Assembly: GCF_001682865.1 (NCBI RefSeq)
Contig: NZ_MAQX01000033.1
Location: forward strand, 186,001 to 250,000
Direction: 5' to 3'
DNA length: 64,000 nucleotides
Source of the DNA: Bacillus sp. FJAT-26390
GTDB lineage: Bacteria; Bacillota; Bacilli; Paenibacillales; Paenibacillaceae
Part shown: positions 25,471 to 33,531 of the stretch, in pieces
Layout of the letters: each line of letters opens with the position of its first letter
How positions within the stretch are numbered: the stretch's first letter is position 1
Program-made: the position numbers and the translations under genes
The notes under the pieces: model-generated
What the model saw: only the letters and a program-made list of their open reading frames with translations
The model's database searches: none
Told to the model about the DNA's origin: nothing

Positions 25471-25520
25471 AACAGCCTGAATACCGCCCGCTCATCGCCG
25501 GCTGTATTCAGGCTGTTTTT
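25471..25520 (+). terminator. Bidirectional terminator
   Basis: AACAGCCTGAATAC and GTATTCAGGCTGTT form a perfect 14-bp stem followed by TTTTTATT. It serves the small plus gene and, less clearly, the convergent SLH gene. Confidence 0.9.
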
Positions 25521-25536
25521 ATTCCTTATGAAATGG

Positions 25537-27921
25537 CTACATACGGATCGGCGCTTCCTGCAGCTCGGCGCGCGATTGCAGATAGCGGAAGAACGCAACC
25601 GATGCCTCGCCTCGCGTCACCTGCTTCTTAGGCAAAAACTTGCCGTCAGAGAGGCTCATGATTTTGAGACCAACGACGATTGCCGCCTGCCCTTTGTTCT
25701 CGATTTGCGTAGCATCCTTAAATGTCGCTTTAAAAATATGGTCATAATTCGCAAGCGCGTTATAGCCAAGCGCACGCACAATCAGCTCTGCCATCTCATC
25801 ACGGGATACTTTGCCCCCTGGATTGAAGGACCCGTCGCCCACATCAATTAGATTTTGCTCCAAAGCAGATTCTACATACAAGAAATAGTTAGAGCCGTAA
25901 GCAACATCATTAAATGAGGCTTTAGCTCCTGCGCTATCGGCTGAAGAAAGCATGCTCGGCAACCGCCCGCTATTTCTGGCCAGCACCAGCATCTTGATCA
26001 GCTCTCCGCGCGTAACCAGCTCATTTGGACGCACTTGGCCATCTTTTACGTCGAGCGCTTTATAAGCAACCATCAGCTCCAGCTGACGCTGCGCAAAATG
26101 CCCCTCGATGTCCTGTGCCTTCGGCTTCTCGAGCTGCGTCGCTTCGCCGGTATCCCGGTTGCGCCAGCTGCCCGTCTCGGCGTCAAGAAATACTTGCTCA
26201 TCCATCAATCTCGGCACTAATCGGTAGACGAGCTCGGCTTCCGTAGCCGTCTCCACCTCGTTGCCCTTTATTTCACCCGAAGCGAGCATCAGGTTATACT
26301 TCTCGATCGGAATCGGCTGGCCGTTCCATGAAAATTGCTGAATCAAGCGATACGTAAGCTGCGTACGATAATAAGTTAACCACTCTGCTACTGCCTGCTC
26401 TTTTTTGATCAACGCTGGCGCATCAGCAGGGTACTCAAAATCCGACAGGTTCGTATCATAATTGAGGATCTCGCCCGTACGTGAATCGATGGATACGTTG
26501 ATGCGGTCAAATTCGACTTCCGCGCCATGTATTTTGTGCACAAAATTAAAATAGTATTGACGATTCTCGCTTGCGCTTAGTCCCTCATATTGCTTAGGAT
26601 CAGGCTTTACCAAATACAGCTCATCCGTCAGCCATGGCAGATGTTTTTTCACTGCATCAGTCGCCAGTGCCGATGCTTGCTCAACCGTTACGCTTGGACT
26701 ACCTGACGGCGCTTGCTCATTGTACGTATACGTATAAAAATTACGGACAACGCCGTTACGCCCATCGACAGAAGCGGATGCGGAGCCAAGCTCCTTGCCG
26801 TCCTTCTTAATCGACCAATTCAAATGCCAATACGCCTCTAGCTTGCCGGTGCTCTCGTTATTGTTTTCACTGTAATTCGAACCGTTCAGCTCCGCCCCTG
26901 CCGGCAGCTTAAAAGCCGCTTTCACCGCATCTGCTGCTTGCTTCTCCGTAATCGTTGTCGCCTTAGGCTCCTCGCCTAACGGTTTGTCTGTCAAAGGAGT
27001 ATCAGAAACGGTGCCCGCTCGAAAGTACGCATCCTTTGACGGTCCTTTTATTTCTCCCGTAACCGCATCGATGGATATAGCCTGTAGCTCATAGCTGAGC
27101 ACGGGTTTTCTTTTTCCCTGCATATTGCGAGGCACGATATAAGCAAGCTTAGGATCAGAAGCTGCTCGAAGCTTAGCGTTGGCTTCTTCTAAAGTAAGCT
27201 TCGCGTCGACCTTCGGGAAAGTAATCGTATCATCCCATTGCAGCGAAAACCTCTGTATATGACCTTCGCTATCCACTTCCAGCTCGATATAGTTATCCAC
27301 GTACGGAATGTCCTGAACCACACGGTCAAAGCGGAGCGAATGCACCACCTGACCCGATAATGGCGGCAGAAGCTGAACTCCGTATTCCGGATTGTACTTC
27401 AATTGTGCTTTATAATCCGAAGCGATCTTATCTATGAATTGGAGCGCGATTTGCTGTGCTGCGTCACGTTCGACCTTAAGCGGGTATGTCGGCTTAGCAG
27501 ACGGATTATCGGTGTAAGAGTTAAATTCGAGCAGTTGTCCTTTGTCCGCATGAATACGGACATAAATGCTGCCCAAATGCTTGCCGTTTACTTTCTTCAC
27601 GAAATCAAGGCCCCAAGAATTACGCTTCCCGCCTGCCAGCATTTCCATCGAAAGATTAGCTCCTTGGAGCACGTACTCCTTCGGTATGCTCACATACTGC
27701 CTAGCCAACGCCTCTGCCTTCTCCTTCGTAATGGCAACGTTCACCGGAGCCTCAAATGCTTCTCCCATCTTATCTCCTCCCGACGAAGGCGCTGCTTGCG
27801 CAACTGCACTCGTCCCTACAGGCTTGTTAACGCTTTCGGCAAATGCCGCAGCAGGCAATACGCTCATCAGCATCACCGTCGACAGCATAACAGCAAGCTT
27901 CTTCCGATTATTCCTCTTCAC
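25537..27921 (-). CDS. Secreted YcdB/YcdC-repeat (PepSY-like) protein with three SLH domains
   Basis: 794 aa. Signal peptide about residues 1-27 ending AAAFAES. Residues about 50-560 hold repeated YcdB/PepSY-like modules, recognised by GLDFVKKVNGKHLGSIYVRI, TLEEANAKLRAASDPKLAYIV, and YWHLNWSIKKDGKELGSASASVDGRNG. The C-terminal 190 residues carry three S-layer homology repeats (VTRGELIKMLVLA, VSRDEMAELIVRALGY, VTRGEASVAFFRYL), which anchor proteins to pyruvylated wall polymer. GTG start at 27921 with GGAGGGTG. PepSY domains are thought to inhibit peptidases; a role at the cell surface is inferred. Confidence 0.87.
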   Translation of the reverse strand: MKRNNRKKLAVMLSTVMLMSVLPAAAFAESVNKPVGTSAVAQAAPSSGGDKMGEAFEAPVNVAITKEKAEALARQYVSIPKEYVLQGANLSMEMLAGGKRNSWGLDFVKKVNGKHLGSIYVRIHADKGQLLEFNSYTDNPSAKPTYPLKVERDAAQQIALQFIDKIASDYKAQLKYNPEYGVQLLPPLSGQVVHSLRFDRVVQDIPYVDNYIELEVDSEGHIQRFSLQWDDTITFPKVDAKLTLEEANAKLRAASDPKLAYIVPRNMQGKRKPVLSYELQAISIDAVTGEIKGPSKDAYFRAGTVSDTPLTDKPLGEEPKATTITEKQAADAVKAAFKLPAGAELNGSNYSENNNESTGKLEAYWHLNWSIKKDGKELGSASASVDGRNGVVRNFYTYTYNEQAPSGSPSVTVEQASALATDAVKKHLPWLTDELYLVKPDPKQYEGLSASENRQYYFNFVHKIHGAEVEFDRINVSIDSRTGEILNYDTNLSDFEYPADAPALIKKEQAVAEWLTYYRTQLTYRLIQQFSWNGQPIPIEKYNLMLASGEIKGNEVETATEAELVYRLVPRLMDEQVFLDAETGSWRNRDTGEATQLEKPKAQDIEGHFAQRQLELMVAYKALDVKDGQVRPNELVTRGELIKMLVLARNSGRLPSMLSSADSAGAKASFNDVAYGSNYFLYVESALEQNLIDVGDGSFNPGGKVSRDEMAELIVRALGYNALANYDHIFKATFKDATQIENKGQAAIVVGLKIMSLSDGKFLPKKQVTRGEASVAFFRYLQSRAELQEAPIRM

Positions 27922-28000
27922 TGCTTCACCCTCCAATGCTTTTCCAATTTATTCATAAATTAGACGTTTCCTGCTGAGGGGAAGTTGCACAAAAAACGAA

Positions 28001-28038
28001 AAAAAGACTGTCTCAGGCTTGCAACCTGACGACAGTCT
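28001..28038 (-). terminator. Terminator of the GT2/GT-C glycosylation unit
   Basis: AGACTGTC(T)CAGG, loop, CCTG(AC)GACAGTCT, followed on the minus strand by TTTTTCGTTTTTT, 25 bp after the GT-C stop. Confidence 0.85.
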
Positions 28039-28062
28039 CTCATTAATAAACGATAATTGCGG

Positions 28063-29325
28063 TTATACAGTTTTTCTACGCGAGAAGTACGCCCCTATTT
28101 TTTGCAAAATATAAACGCCCAGCCAAGTCGACAAAATAATAAACAACGGCATAACGGTAAAATTATAACGATACTCCGGTACAAATACGAGCCTGATCAT
28201 CGACATAATGATGATGACTACCGCGAGCATAGCTGCCGGATGACGCCATCTCCATATAAGGGCAAGCAGCGGAATGATCGTACTGTATACAATCAATATA
28301 TGCAAGTAGGCTACATGCGGATAAGCATGATAAATGGGTGAATGCCCAGAGCCAAAGAACATATGCGTATACGTATATTTGAGCTTGCCTACCGTGTACC
28401 ATTTTACGTATTTCCATGTTTGCTGAGTGAAGCCTGCTTTTATGCGCGCCCAAGCGTATTCATTTTGCGACATTCCATTTTGCACAACGATTTTATCGGT
28501 ATAATCTTTGTTTGGATATGTACCGGCTTTGAAAGGATTCGATTGGGATGCTGTCATAACAAACTCATTTAACGTTACAACGTTGCGAATCCACCATGGA
28601 AGCATTGTCGCCGAGAGGCATAAGCCCGTAATGATGCCAAGCAATGCGACCTTTTTGAAAATGGCAAGCTTAGAGGCTGTAGCCACTTTCTGCTCTGACC
28701 TTGGCCTGAACCATTGCTGAAGCAAGAACACACCATACAACGGAACAAATAAGGGCAAGAACTCCGCTCTTACGAGTACCGTAATCCCTAATAACACGCC
28801 AGCGAGAGCTGCATCGCGCTTTCTTTGCGTTCGAAAGGCATGAAGCTGCATCGACAAGTAACCCATTAGAAAAAATAACGCGAGCGTCTCAGTAAGAACG
28901 GCGCCGTTGGCCCAAATAAAAGGATGGTAAATCGCAGAAATAAACAGCGATATAATGGCAATCCATTTGTTTCTCGTAGCTTGCATGGCTATCATATAAA
29001 TCAAAATTAAGGTTGCTAAGCTGATGAGCACCTGCACCCACCGGATCAGCGGGAATGGCTCTACGCCGATTTGATCTGCTACGACGTACATAGCGGTCAT
29101 AAACAACGGGTATCCTGGAGTTACCCTTGCATTAGAAACCTCTTCCTTATAGGCATAAATGCCTTTGTCCAGCAGCCGATGAACCATCTCATCGTAATAT
29201 TTCGTATCATGCGATACGGTATGCTTGACCGAAGTAAGAAAGTCAGCTCTAAGCCAAGTGGCCAACACAAAAATAAGGACAATCGCTATTGTCCATGCTT
29301 TGTTTTTTCTAATCCATTCAACCAC
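28063..29325 (-). CDS. GT39/ArnT-like membrane glycosyltransferase
   Basis: 420 aa with about ten membrane segments. The first external loop contains SHDTKYYDEMVHRLLDKGIY and VTPGYPLFMTAMYVV, the acidic motif and pattern of GT-C enzymes that take sugar from a polyprenyl-phosphate donor on the outer face. GTG start at 29325 behind GGGGG. It is last in a unit with a GT2 polyprenyl-phosphate sugar synthase, a DUF2304-like protein and a small flippase-like protein, the typical makeup of a three-component surface glycosylation system. The acceptor is unknown. Confidence 0.8.
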   Translation of the reverse strand: MVEWIRKNKAWTIAIVLIFVLATWLRADFLTSVKHTVSHDTKYYDEMVHRLLDKGIYAYKEEVSNARVTPGYPLFMTAMYVVADQIGVEPFPLIRWVQVLISLATLILIYMIAMQATRNKWIAIISLFISAIYHPFIWANGAVLTETLALFFLMGYLSMQLHAFRTQRKRDAALAGVLLGITVLVRAEFLPLFVPLYGVFLLQQWFRPRSEQKVATASKLAIFKKVALLGIITGLCLSATMLPWWIRNVVTLNEFVMTASQSNPFKAGTYPNKDYTDKIVVQNGMSQNEYAWARIKAGFTQQTWKYVKWYTVGKLKYTYTHMFFGSGHSPIYHAYPHVAYLHILIVYSTIIPLLALIWRWRHPAAMLAVVIIIMSMIRLVFVPEYRYNFTVMPLFIILSTWLGVYILQKIGAYFSRRKTV

Positions 29326-29356
29326 GTTCGTTAATCCCCCTCAATTCTAAAAGCAC

Positions 29357-29701
29357 CTATTTCCAAGCGAGTACAATGACACCGGTCAAAATAATGGCAG
29401 CACCGATCCAGCGCTGCAGCGGCACCGATTCATGAAAGATAAATACAGCTGCTACCAAAGCGATTACGTAGGCCAAGCTCTGAAGCGGATAGGCCAAGCT
29501 AAGCGGCAGTTTCTTAAGTACGTAAAGCCACAGAACCGTCGCAATCCCGTACAATACAAGACCTGACCAAATATGCGGCGACCACAAAAGCGTTACCCAT
29601 GAATCTCCCTTAGCGGTATCCAGCTTATTCATGCCTGTTTTCCACAGAAGCTGACCTGAAACGAGCAGTATAATATTAAAAAACAATACAATATATGCCA
29701 T
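29357..29701 (-). CDS. Small four-helix EamA/ArnE-like transporter, probable lipid-sugar flippase
   Basis: 114 aa with four membrane helices and the pattern LPLSLAYPLQSLAYVIALVAAVFIFHESV, as in EmrE-fold ArnE/F-like proteins. In this setting it most likely flips undecaprenyl-phosphate sugar for the GT-C enzyme downstream; this is inference from neighbours. Its ATG overlaps the stop of the preceding gene (TAATG). Confidence 0.75.
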   Translation of the reverse strand: MAYIVLFFNIILLVSGQLLWKTGMNKLDTAKGDSWVTLLWSPHIWSGLVLYGIATVLWLYVLKKLPLSLAYPLQSLAYVIALVAAVFIFHESVPLQRWIGAAIILTGVIVLAWK

Positions 29702-30045
29702 TAGGAATCCGACCTTTTGCGTTCATGTAATTCGTGATGCAAAATACCAAGCTCTTGCGTAAGGCGAATAACCTTTTCCGATAATTTGGAGACGATGACA
29801 GTTAGATGAAGAATCAAAGCAACACAGAACAAAATTCCAACGAGAAATAAGAGTGCGGGCGCGTAATTGATTCCAATCGCATGTGCGAGCGTATCAATAA
29901 TTTGGACGCGTACGGACAAGATCAGCATCACTACGCCAAATAGCAGCCAAAGCATGGAGTATTGCTCGCGCAGCAACCTCCGATTAATCAACATAATGAG
30001 AACGAGCAAAAAAACGATACTTGTGATAATCCACAAGGCTTGCAT
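29701..30045 (-). CDS. DUF2304-like membrane protein
   Basis: 114 aa, three membrane helices (VFLLVLIMLINRRLL, SMLWLLFGVVMLILSV, ALLFLVGILFCVALILHL) then a charged coiled C-terminus. The central YSMLWLLFGVVMLILS block matches DUF2304 proteins, which regularly accompany GT2 polyprenyl-phosphate sugar transferases. Function unknown. It lies between the GT2 and the flippase. Confidence 0.75.
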   Translation of the reverse strand: MQALWIITSIVFLLVLIMLINRRLLREQYSMLWLLFGVVMLILSVRVQIIDTLAHAIGINYAPALLFLVGILFCVALILHLTVIVSKLSEKVIRLTQELGILHHELHERKRSDS

Positions 30046-30139
30046 GGTGTATCCTCCTCAAAGTTTGCGAAGCAAACTCACTTCGTAAGCATAGACATAG
30101 TTGCTTAACAAAACCCACTTCGTGTGCATGAACTTATTT

Positions 30140-30922
30140 CTACGATTGAACATCAACGGGCTTCGTCGCTTTTAAGCTACGGATAAATAAGGACAATGTT
30201 ACCTTAACCATATAATAGACAGAGCGCATTGCATTGATGGAGGAAGTTCCGCCTGTGCGCGCCTCCATCACTACGGCTACCTCGCTTGTACGCAGGCCGC
30301 TCCGGTGAATAAGTACAATCGAGTCCACCTCTGGATAATCCGTTGCGTAATCACTTTGAAATACAGCGATCGCACGCTTGTTGGCAGCACGAAAGCCGGA
30401 TGTTACGTCAAGAACGCGTTTATGCGTCATGGCGCTGACAATAGTAGATAAAATTTTTATTCCGACTCTCCGCGTTGCTGAAGACAAGAAGCCCGTCTGT
30501 TCAATAAAACGCGAGCCAATCGCCAGATCTGCTTTTCCGCTCAGTACAGGATCCAAAATAAGGTGAAGCTGCTCCGCTTTATGCTGTCCGTCGCCATCCA
30601 CCTGAACGGCAACATCATAGCCATAACGATAAGCGTAACGATATCCGGTCTGCATAGCGCCGCCGATACCTAGATTCGTCGGAAGTGTAACGACAGCTGC
30701 ACCGTTCGCTTCAGCTACCTCGCGAGTACGGTCCTTTGAGCCATCGTTAATGACCAATATATGAGCAGACGGGCAATGAGTCTTCACATCATGAATCACA
30801 TGGCTTATGCTGTGCTCTTCGTTATAAGCCGGTATTATGATCAGTATTTTTGAAGACGTCAACCCTTGCCGCAGGGACTCCCCGGTAACCGCGCTGTCCT
30901 TTTTCTTCATGTCTGCGTTCAC
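30140..30922 (-). CDS. GT2 polyprenyl-phosphate sugar synthase (DPM1-like)
   Basis: 260 aa, GT-A fold. ILIIIPAYNEEHSISHVI is the nucleotide-binding start; VQVDGDGQHKAEQL carries the DxD metal motif; AIGSRFIEQTGFLSSATRRVGIKIL and VTSGFRAANKRAI are typical of DPM1/DolP-mannose-type enzymes. No large C-terminal membrane domain, so it is the soluble or peripheral class. Expected to load a sugar onto undecaprenyl phosphate. GTG start at 30922 with GGAG about 10 nt upstream; first gene of the unit. Confidence 0.87.
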   Translation of the reverse strand: MNADMKKKDSAVTGESLRQGLTSSKILIIIPAYNEEHSISHVIHDVKTHCPSAHILVINDGSKDRTREVAEANGAAVVTLPTNLGIGGAMQTGYRYAYRYGYDVAVQVDGDGQHKAEQLHLILDPVLSGKADLAIGSRFIEQTGFLSSATRRVGIKILSTIVSAMTHKRVLDVTSGFRAANKRAIAVFQSDYATDYPEVDSIVLIHRSGLRTSEVAVVMEARTGGTSSINAMRSVYYMVKVTLSLFIRSLKATKPVDVQS

Positions 30923-31192
30923 TCAATCACCACTCCATAAACCATAGTTTGGGCACGCTCATGCGCACAATTATATCAATTCTACTAGATAACTCTATTA
31001 GAAAGCAACAGAAACGATTGTGAAAATGTGTAAAATATGGTCAATCTGCGAGGAATATCTGCCCATTTGATGGATAATATAGTATTTCATGATTAATAGA
31101 TGGAAGGCTTTTACGAAAAAAATATCGCCCGGTAACCAGCCATTGACTGATACCAGACGATACTTAGACGATTATTCATTTGAAAAAGTTGC

Positions 31193-31504
31193 TTACATTT
31201 GACCGGAGATTTTTGCTTTCAAAGCGTCTTTGCTTTGTACGCCGACCATTTTGTCAACGGGTTGACCGTCTTTGAACAAAATCAATGTCGGAATGCTCAT
31301 AACGCCGAATTGGGAAGCCAGTTCAGGCTGCTCGTCAACGTTGATTTTAGCGATTACGGCTTGGCCTTCAAGCTCTGTTGAAAGCTCCTCAACGATTGGA
31401 AGCTGCATTTTGCAAGGTCCGCACCAAGGGGCCCAGAAGTCTACAAGGGAAACGCCGTTTTGAATGCTCTCGTTAAAGTTTTCTTTAGTCAATGCTACTG
31501 CCAT
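31193..31504 (-). CDS. trxA: Thioredoxin
   Basis: Cytosolic disulfide reductase, 104 aa. Active site WCGPC in VDFWAPWCGPCKMQ, the cis-Pro in MSIPTLILFKDGQPV, and a normal C-terminus. Start at 31504 (MAVALTKENF) with GAGAGG upstream. It follows the Rrf2 regulator by 73 bp. Confidence 0.95.
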   Translation of the reverse strand: MAVALTKENFNESIQNGVSLVDFWAPWCGPCKMQLPIVEELSTELEGQAVIAKINVDEQPELASQFGVMSIPTLILFKDGQPVDKMVGVQSKDALKAKISGQM

Positions 31505-31577
31505 TTCAATCATCCTCTCCAAACAATGTGTATGATAAAGGGAATACCCGTCTCACCGCTTAATGAATCATCATTTG

Positions 31578-31997
31578 CTAACCGCATGCGTGAATTTGTT
31601 TCAATACATCTTGAATCGTTATCGCGCTAAAATGGCTTTCGAGCTGCTTCTCCGCTGTGCAAAAAATACCGAACATCACTTGAGTCATATTCGATCCAAC
31701 GACACAATCCATCTCTGGATTGCCCGAGCACCAGCTCGGAATAAGCGAGCCTTGTGCCATCACGCGATAAATATCGGCTAATGTTACCACGCTCGGATCA
31801 ATCGTCAGCCGATAGCCGCCTCCCGATCCTTCACGCGTATCCACATATCCACTGCGGCGCAAACCACTCATTACCTTACGAACGCGAGCAGAGTGCGTGC
31901 CAACATTCTCGGCAATCATATCGCTGCTAGCCATTTTCTCCGGTAAATAAGCCAAGTAAACGAGACTGTGTACGGCAATCGTAAATTCGCTGTTCAC
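31578..31997 (-). CDS. Rrf2-family transcriptional regulator
   Basis: 139 aa. Winged-helix N-terminus MNSEFTIAVHSLVYLAYLP with HSARVRKVMSGLRRSGYVDTREGSGGGYRLT as the recognition helix and wing. Three Cys lie in the C-terminal half (SWCSGNPEMDCVVG and FGIFCTAEKQ); they are not spaced like the three Cys of IscR, so cluster binding or thiol sensing is only possible. GTG start with GGGAGG. The promoter carries an inverted repeat, suggesting autoregulation, and trxA is the next gene. Closest remembered type is YwnA. Confidence 0.87.
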   Translation of the reverse strand: MNSEFTIAVHSLVYLAYLPEKMASSDMIAENVGTHSARVRKVMSGLRRSGYVDTREGSGGGYRLTIDPSVVTLADIYRVMAQGSLIPSWCSGNPEMDCVVGSNMTQVMFGIFCTAEKQLESHFSAITIQDVLKQIHACG

Positions 31998-32021
31998 TGT
32001 TTAAGGGCCTCCCTGCTTTGT

Positions 32022-32056
32022 ACTGTAATTTTATCAGTTACAGTTAAGTTTGTCAA
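32022..32056 (-). promoter_or_regulatory. Rrf2 gene promoter with overlapping operator
   Basis: TTGACA (32056-32051), 17 nt, TAAAAT (32033-32028). The inverted repeat ACTGTAA-N9-TTACAGT (32022-32044) covers the -10 and spacer, the place for a repressor site, and resembles Rrf2-family operators. Confidence 0.75.
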
Positions 32057-32290
32057 TAGACAGGTCGCCAACTCACTTCCATAGCATACGGCATGGCTCA
32101 AACAGTTATGCTCCATCAGATATTGGATAGATCGTGAAAGTATTTTTCGTTTCGCTGTCATGTTTGAATGCTATGGCTGAATAAATATGATATGTGCATC
32201 CTTATTCGGTTTGAACATGCAAGCCAAGCCGGAGAGCACATGCTTCCTATACCGGTTTTACTATGTAAAACTTTAAGGAGGTGACGCATA

Positions 32291-32500
32291 ATGGCATTAT
32301 TTTGGAATCGTTGGATACCCGTTCGTACAGAAGGAGGTTCTAGATCGGAATTAATTGACCGATTGCAGGCCCATTTCAAAGCAAATGGATTGAAATCCAA
32401 AATTACCATTGAAGGCAATTCCTTGAGACGGATTCATGTGCTTAAAAAGGACGCCGATCTCGCCAAGGTGCTGCTTGACGCCTTTGACGAAGAGCATTAA
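32291..32500 (+). CDS. Small protein, unknown
   Basis: 69 aa: a Trp-containing N-terminus (MALFWNRWIPVRTEGG) then a predicted alpha/beta stretch (RSELIDRLQAHFKANGLKSKITIEG..RIHVLKKDADLAKVLLDAF). AAGGAGGTG lies just upstream. No family recognised. The compact fold-like pattern and ribosome site support a real gene. Confidence 0.7.
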   Translation: MALFWNRWIPVRTEGGSRSELIDRLQAHFKANGLKSKITIEGNSLRRIHVLKKDADLAKVLLDAFDEEH

Positions 32501-32527
32501 TGCGAGGGTTTAGGGAATGCTTTGCCT

Positions 32528-32560
32528 AGCAGCGGCTGCTCAAACAGAGCAGCCGCTGCT
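32528..32560. terminator. Hairpin between convergent genes
   Basis: AGCAGCGGCTGCTC and GAGCAGCCGCTGCT form a 14-bp perfect stem with a 5-nt loop between two convergent genes. No T run on either side, so the terminator call is moderate. Confidence 0.55.
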
Positions 32561-32572
32561 TCGGTCTAATCA

Positions 32573-33253
32573 TTAGGACGAGCGTCCCGTTACTGTAGAG
32601 CTTCGCATCCAGCGGTAGCCTTTGCGAACGCCATTGAGCACCCATTCGGGTACGGGCCTTGGCTTTTTGGACAGGAAAGGCATATAGATCTTGTTGTACG
32701 CTTTTTTGAGATCATCCCACATCGTGCATGGCTCTTCCTTCAAAAAATCCGAAATGTCGAGGACGATGCCCCGCCCATCCTTCACCATCACATTTTTGCC
32801 ATGGACGTCATGCGGGTATAAGCCGCGGGAGCGAGCATAGTCGAGCGCCTGATCGATATCTTCAATGACCTTGTTTGGAATAGCTACCCCATCGATAATG
32901 CATTGATAAAGCGTCTTCCCCTTCAATCGCTTTAAAATCAAATAATAATGCCCGTTATGCTCCCCTGCGTGGTAACACATCGAATAAGCAGGATGCTTGC
33001 CGATTAATCGGTAAACCTCGCATTCGCTTTCCCAACCCTCGCGGTTAGGCGCATATACCTTGACCGCTATATCCGGATAATCGCCATGCGTAAATACGCC
33101 AGCGTAGTTCCCTGCTCCAAGCAGCTTCCATCCGAGCGGCAGTACAGCCACGCGAATCGGATTTTTGGGGTCTATGCTGCTAAGCTCAACTTCAGATAGC
33201 AGCGACCGTTCGGTTAACGAGATCAGCATCTCCAACTGCCGGTCATCCATCAT
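32573..33253 (-). CDS. Serine/threonine protein kinase-like protein
   Basis: 226 aa. Glycine loop LLGAGNYAGVF, the ATP-binding Lys in IAVKVY, catalytic loop YPHDVHGKNVMV with Asp and Asn, and DISD where canonical kinases have DFG. This pattern resembles the small YrzF/YbdM-type kinases of Bacillus. A basic C-terminal tail (KGYRWMRSSTVTGRSS) may bind membrane or nucleic acid. Monocistronic, no hint of substrate. Confidence 0.75.
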   Translation of the reverse strand: MMDDRQLEMLISLTERSLLSEVELSSIDPKNPIRVAVLPLGWKLLGAGNYAGVFTHGDYPDIAVKVYAPNREGWESECEVYRLIGKHPAYSMCYHAGEHNGHYYLILKRLKGKTLYQCIIDGVAIPNKVIEDIDQALDYARSRGLYPHDVHGKNVMVKDGRGIVLDISDFLKEEPCTMWDDLKKAYNKIYMPFLSKKPRPVPEWVLNGVRKGYRWMRSSTVTGRSS

Positions 33254-33531
33254 GTATCATCCCGCTTTTCCCTTTAGTTTCATCTTATTCCTCCATATTG
33301 TAAAACGAGCTGGTTCAAAAATAAAGCACACCCGTTTAGCTTTTCATTTCCGCCCTGCCTATTCTTACTATTTCCTTAACAAATCGTCTTACTCCTTAAC
33401 GATTTCTAACGATAAATTTCACCTTGCTTATCATTGCATTAAGGTTGCTGCAGAATTATTGAACCGCCCCAGGCGCCGTGATACTTTCGTGAAGATTCCA
33501 ATCCAAACACGAAAGGGCGGGCCTTAAAACT

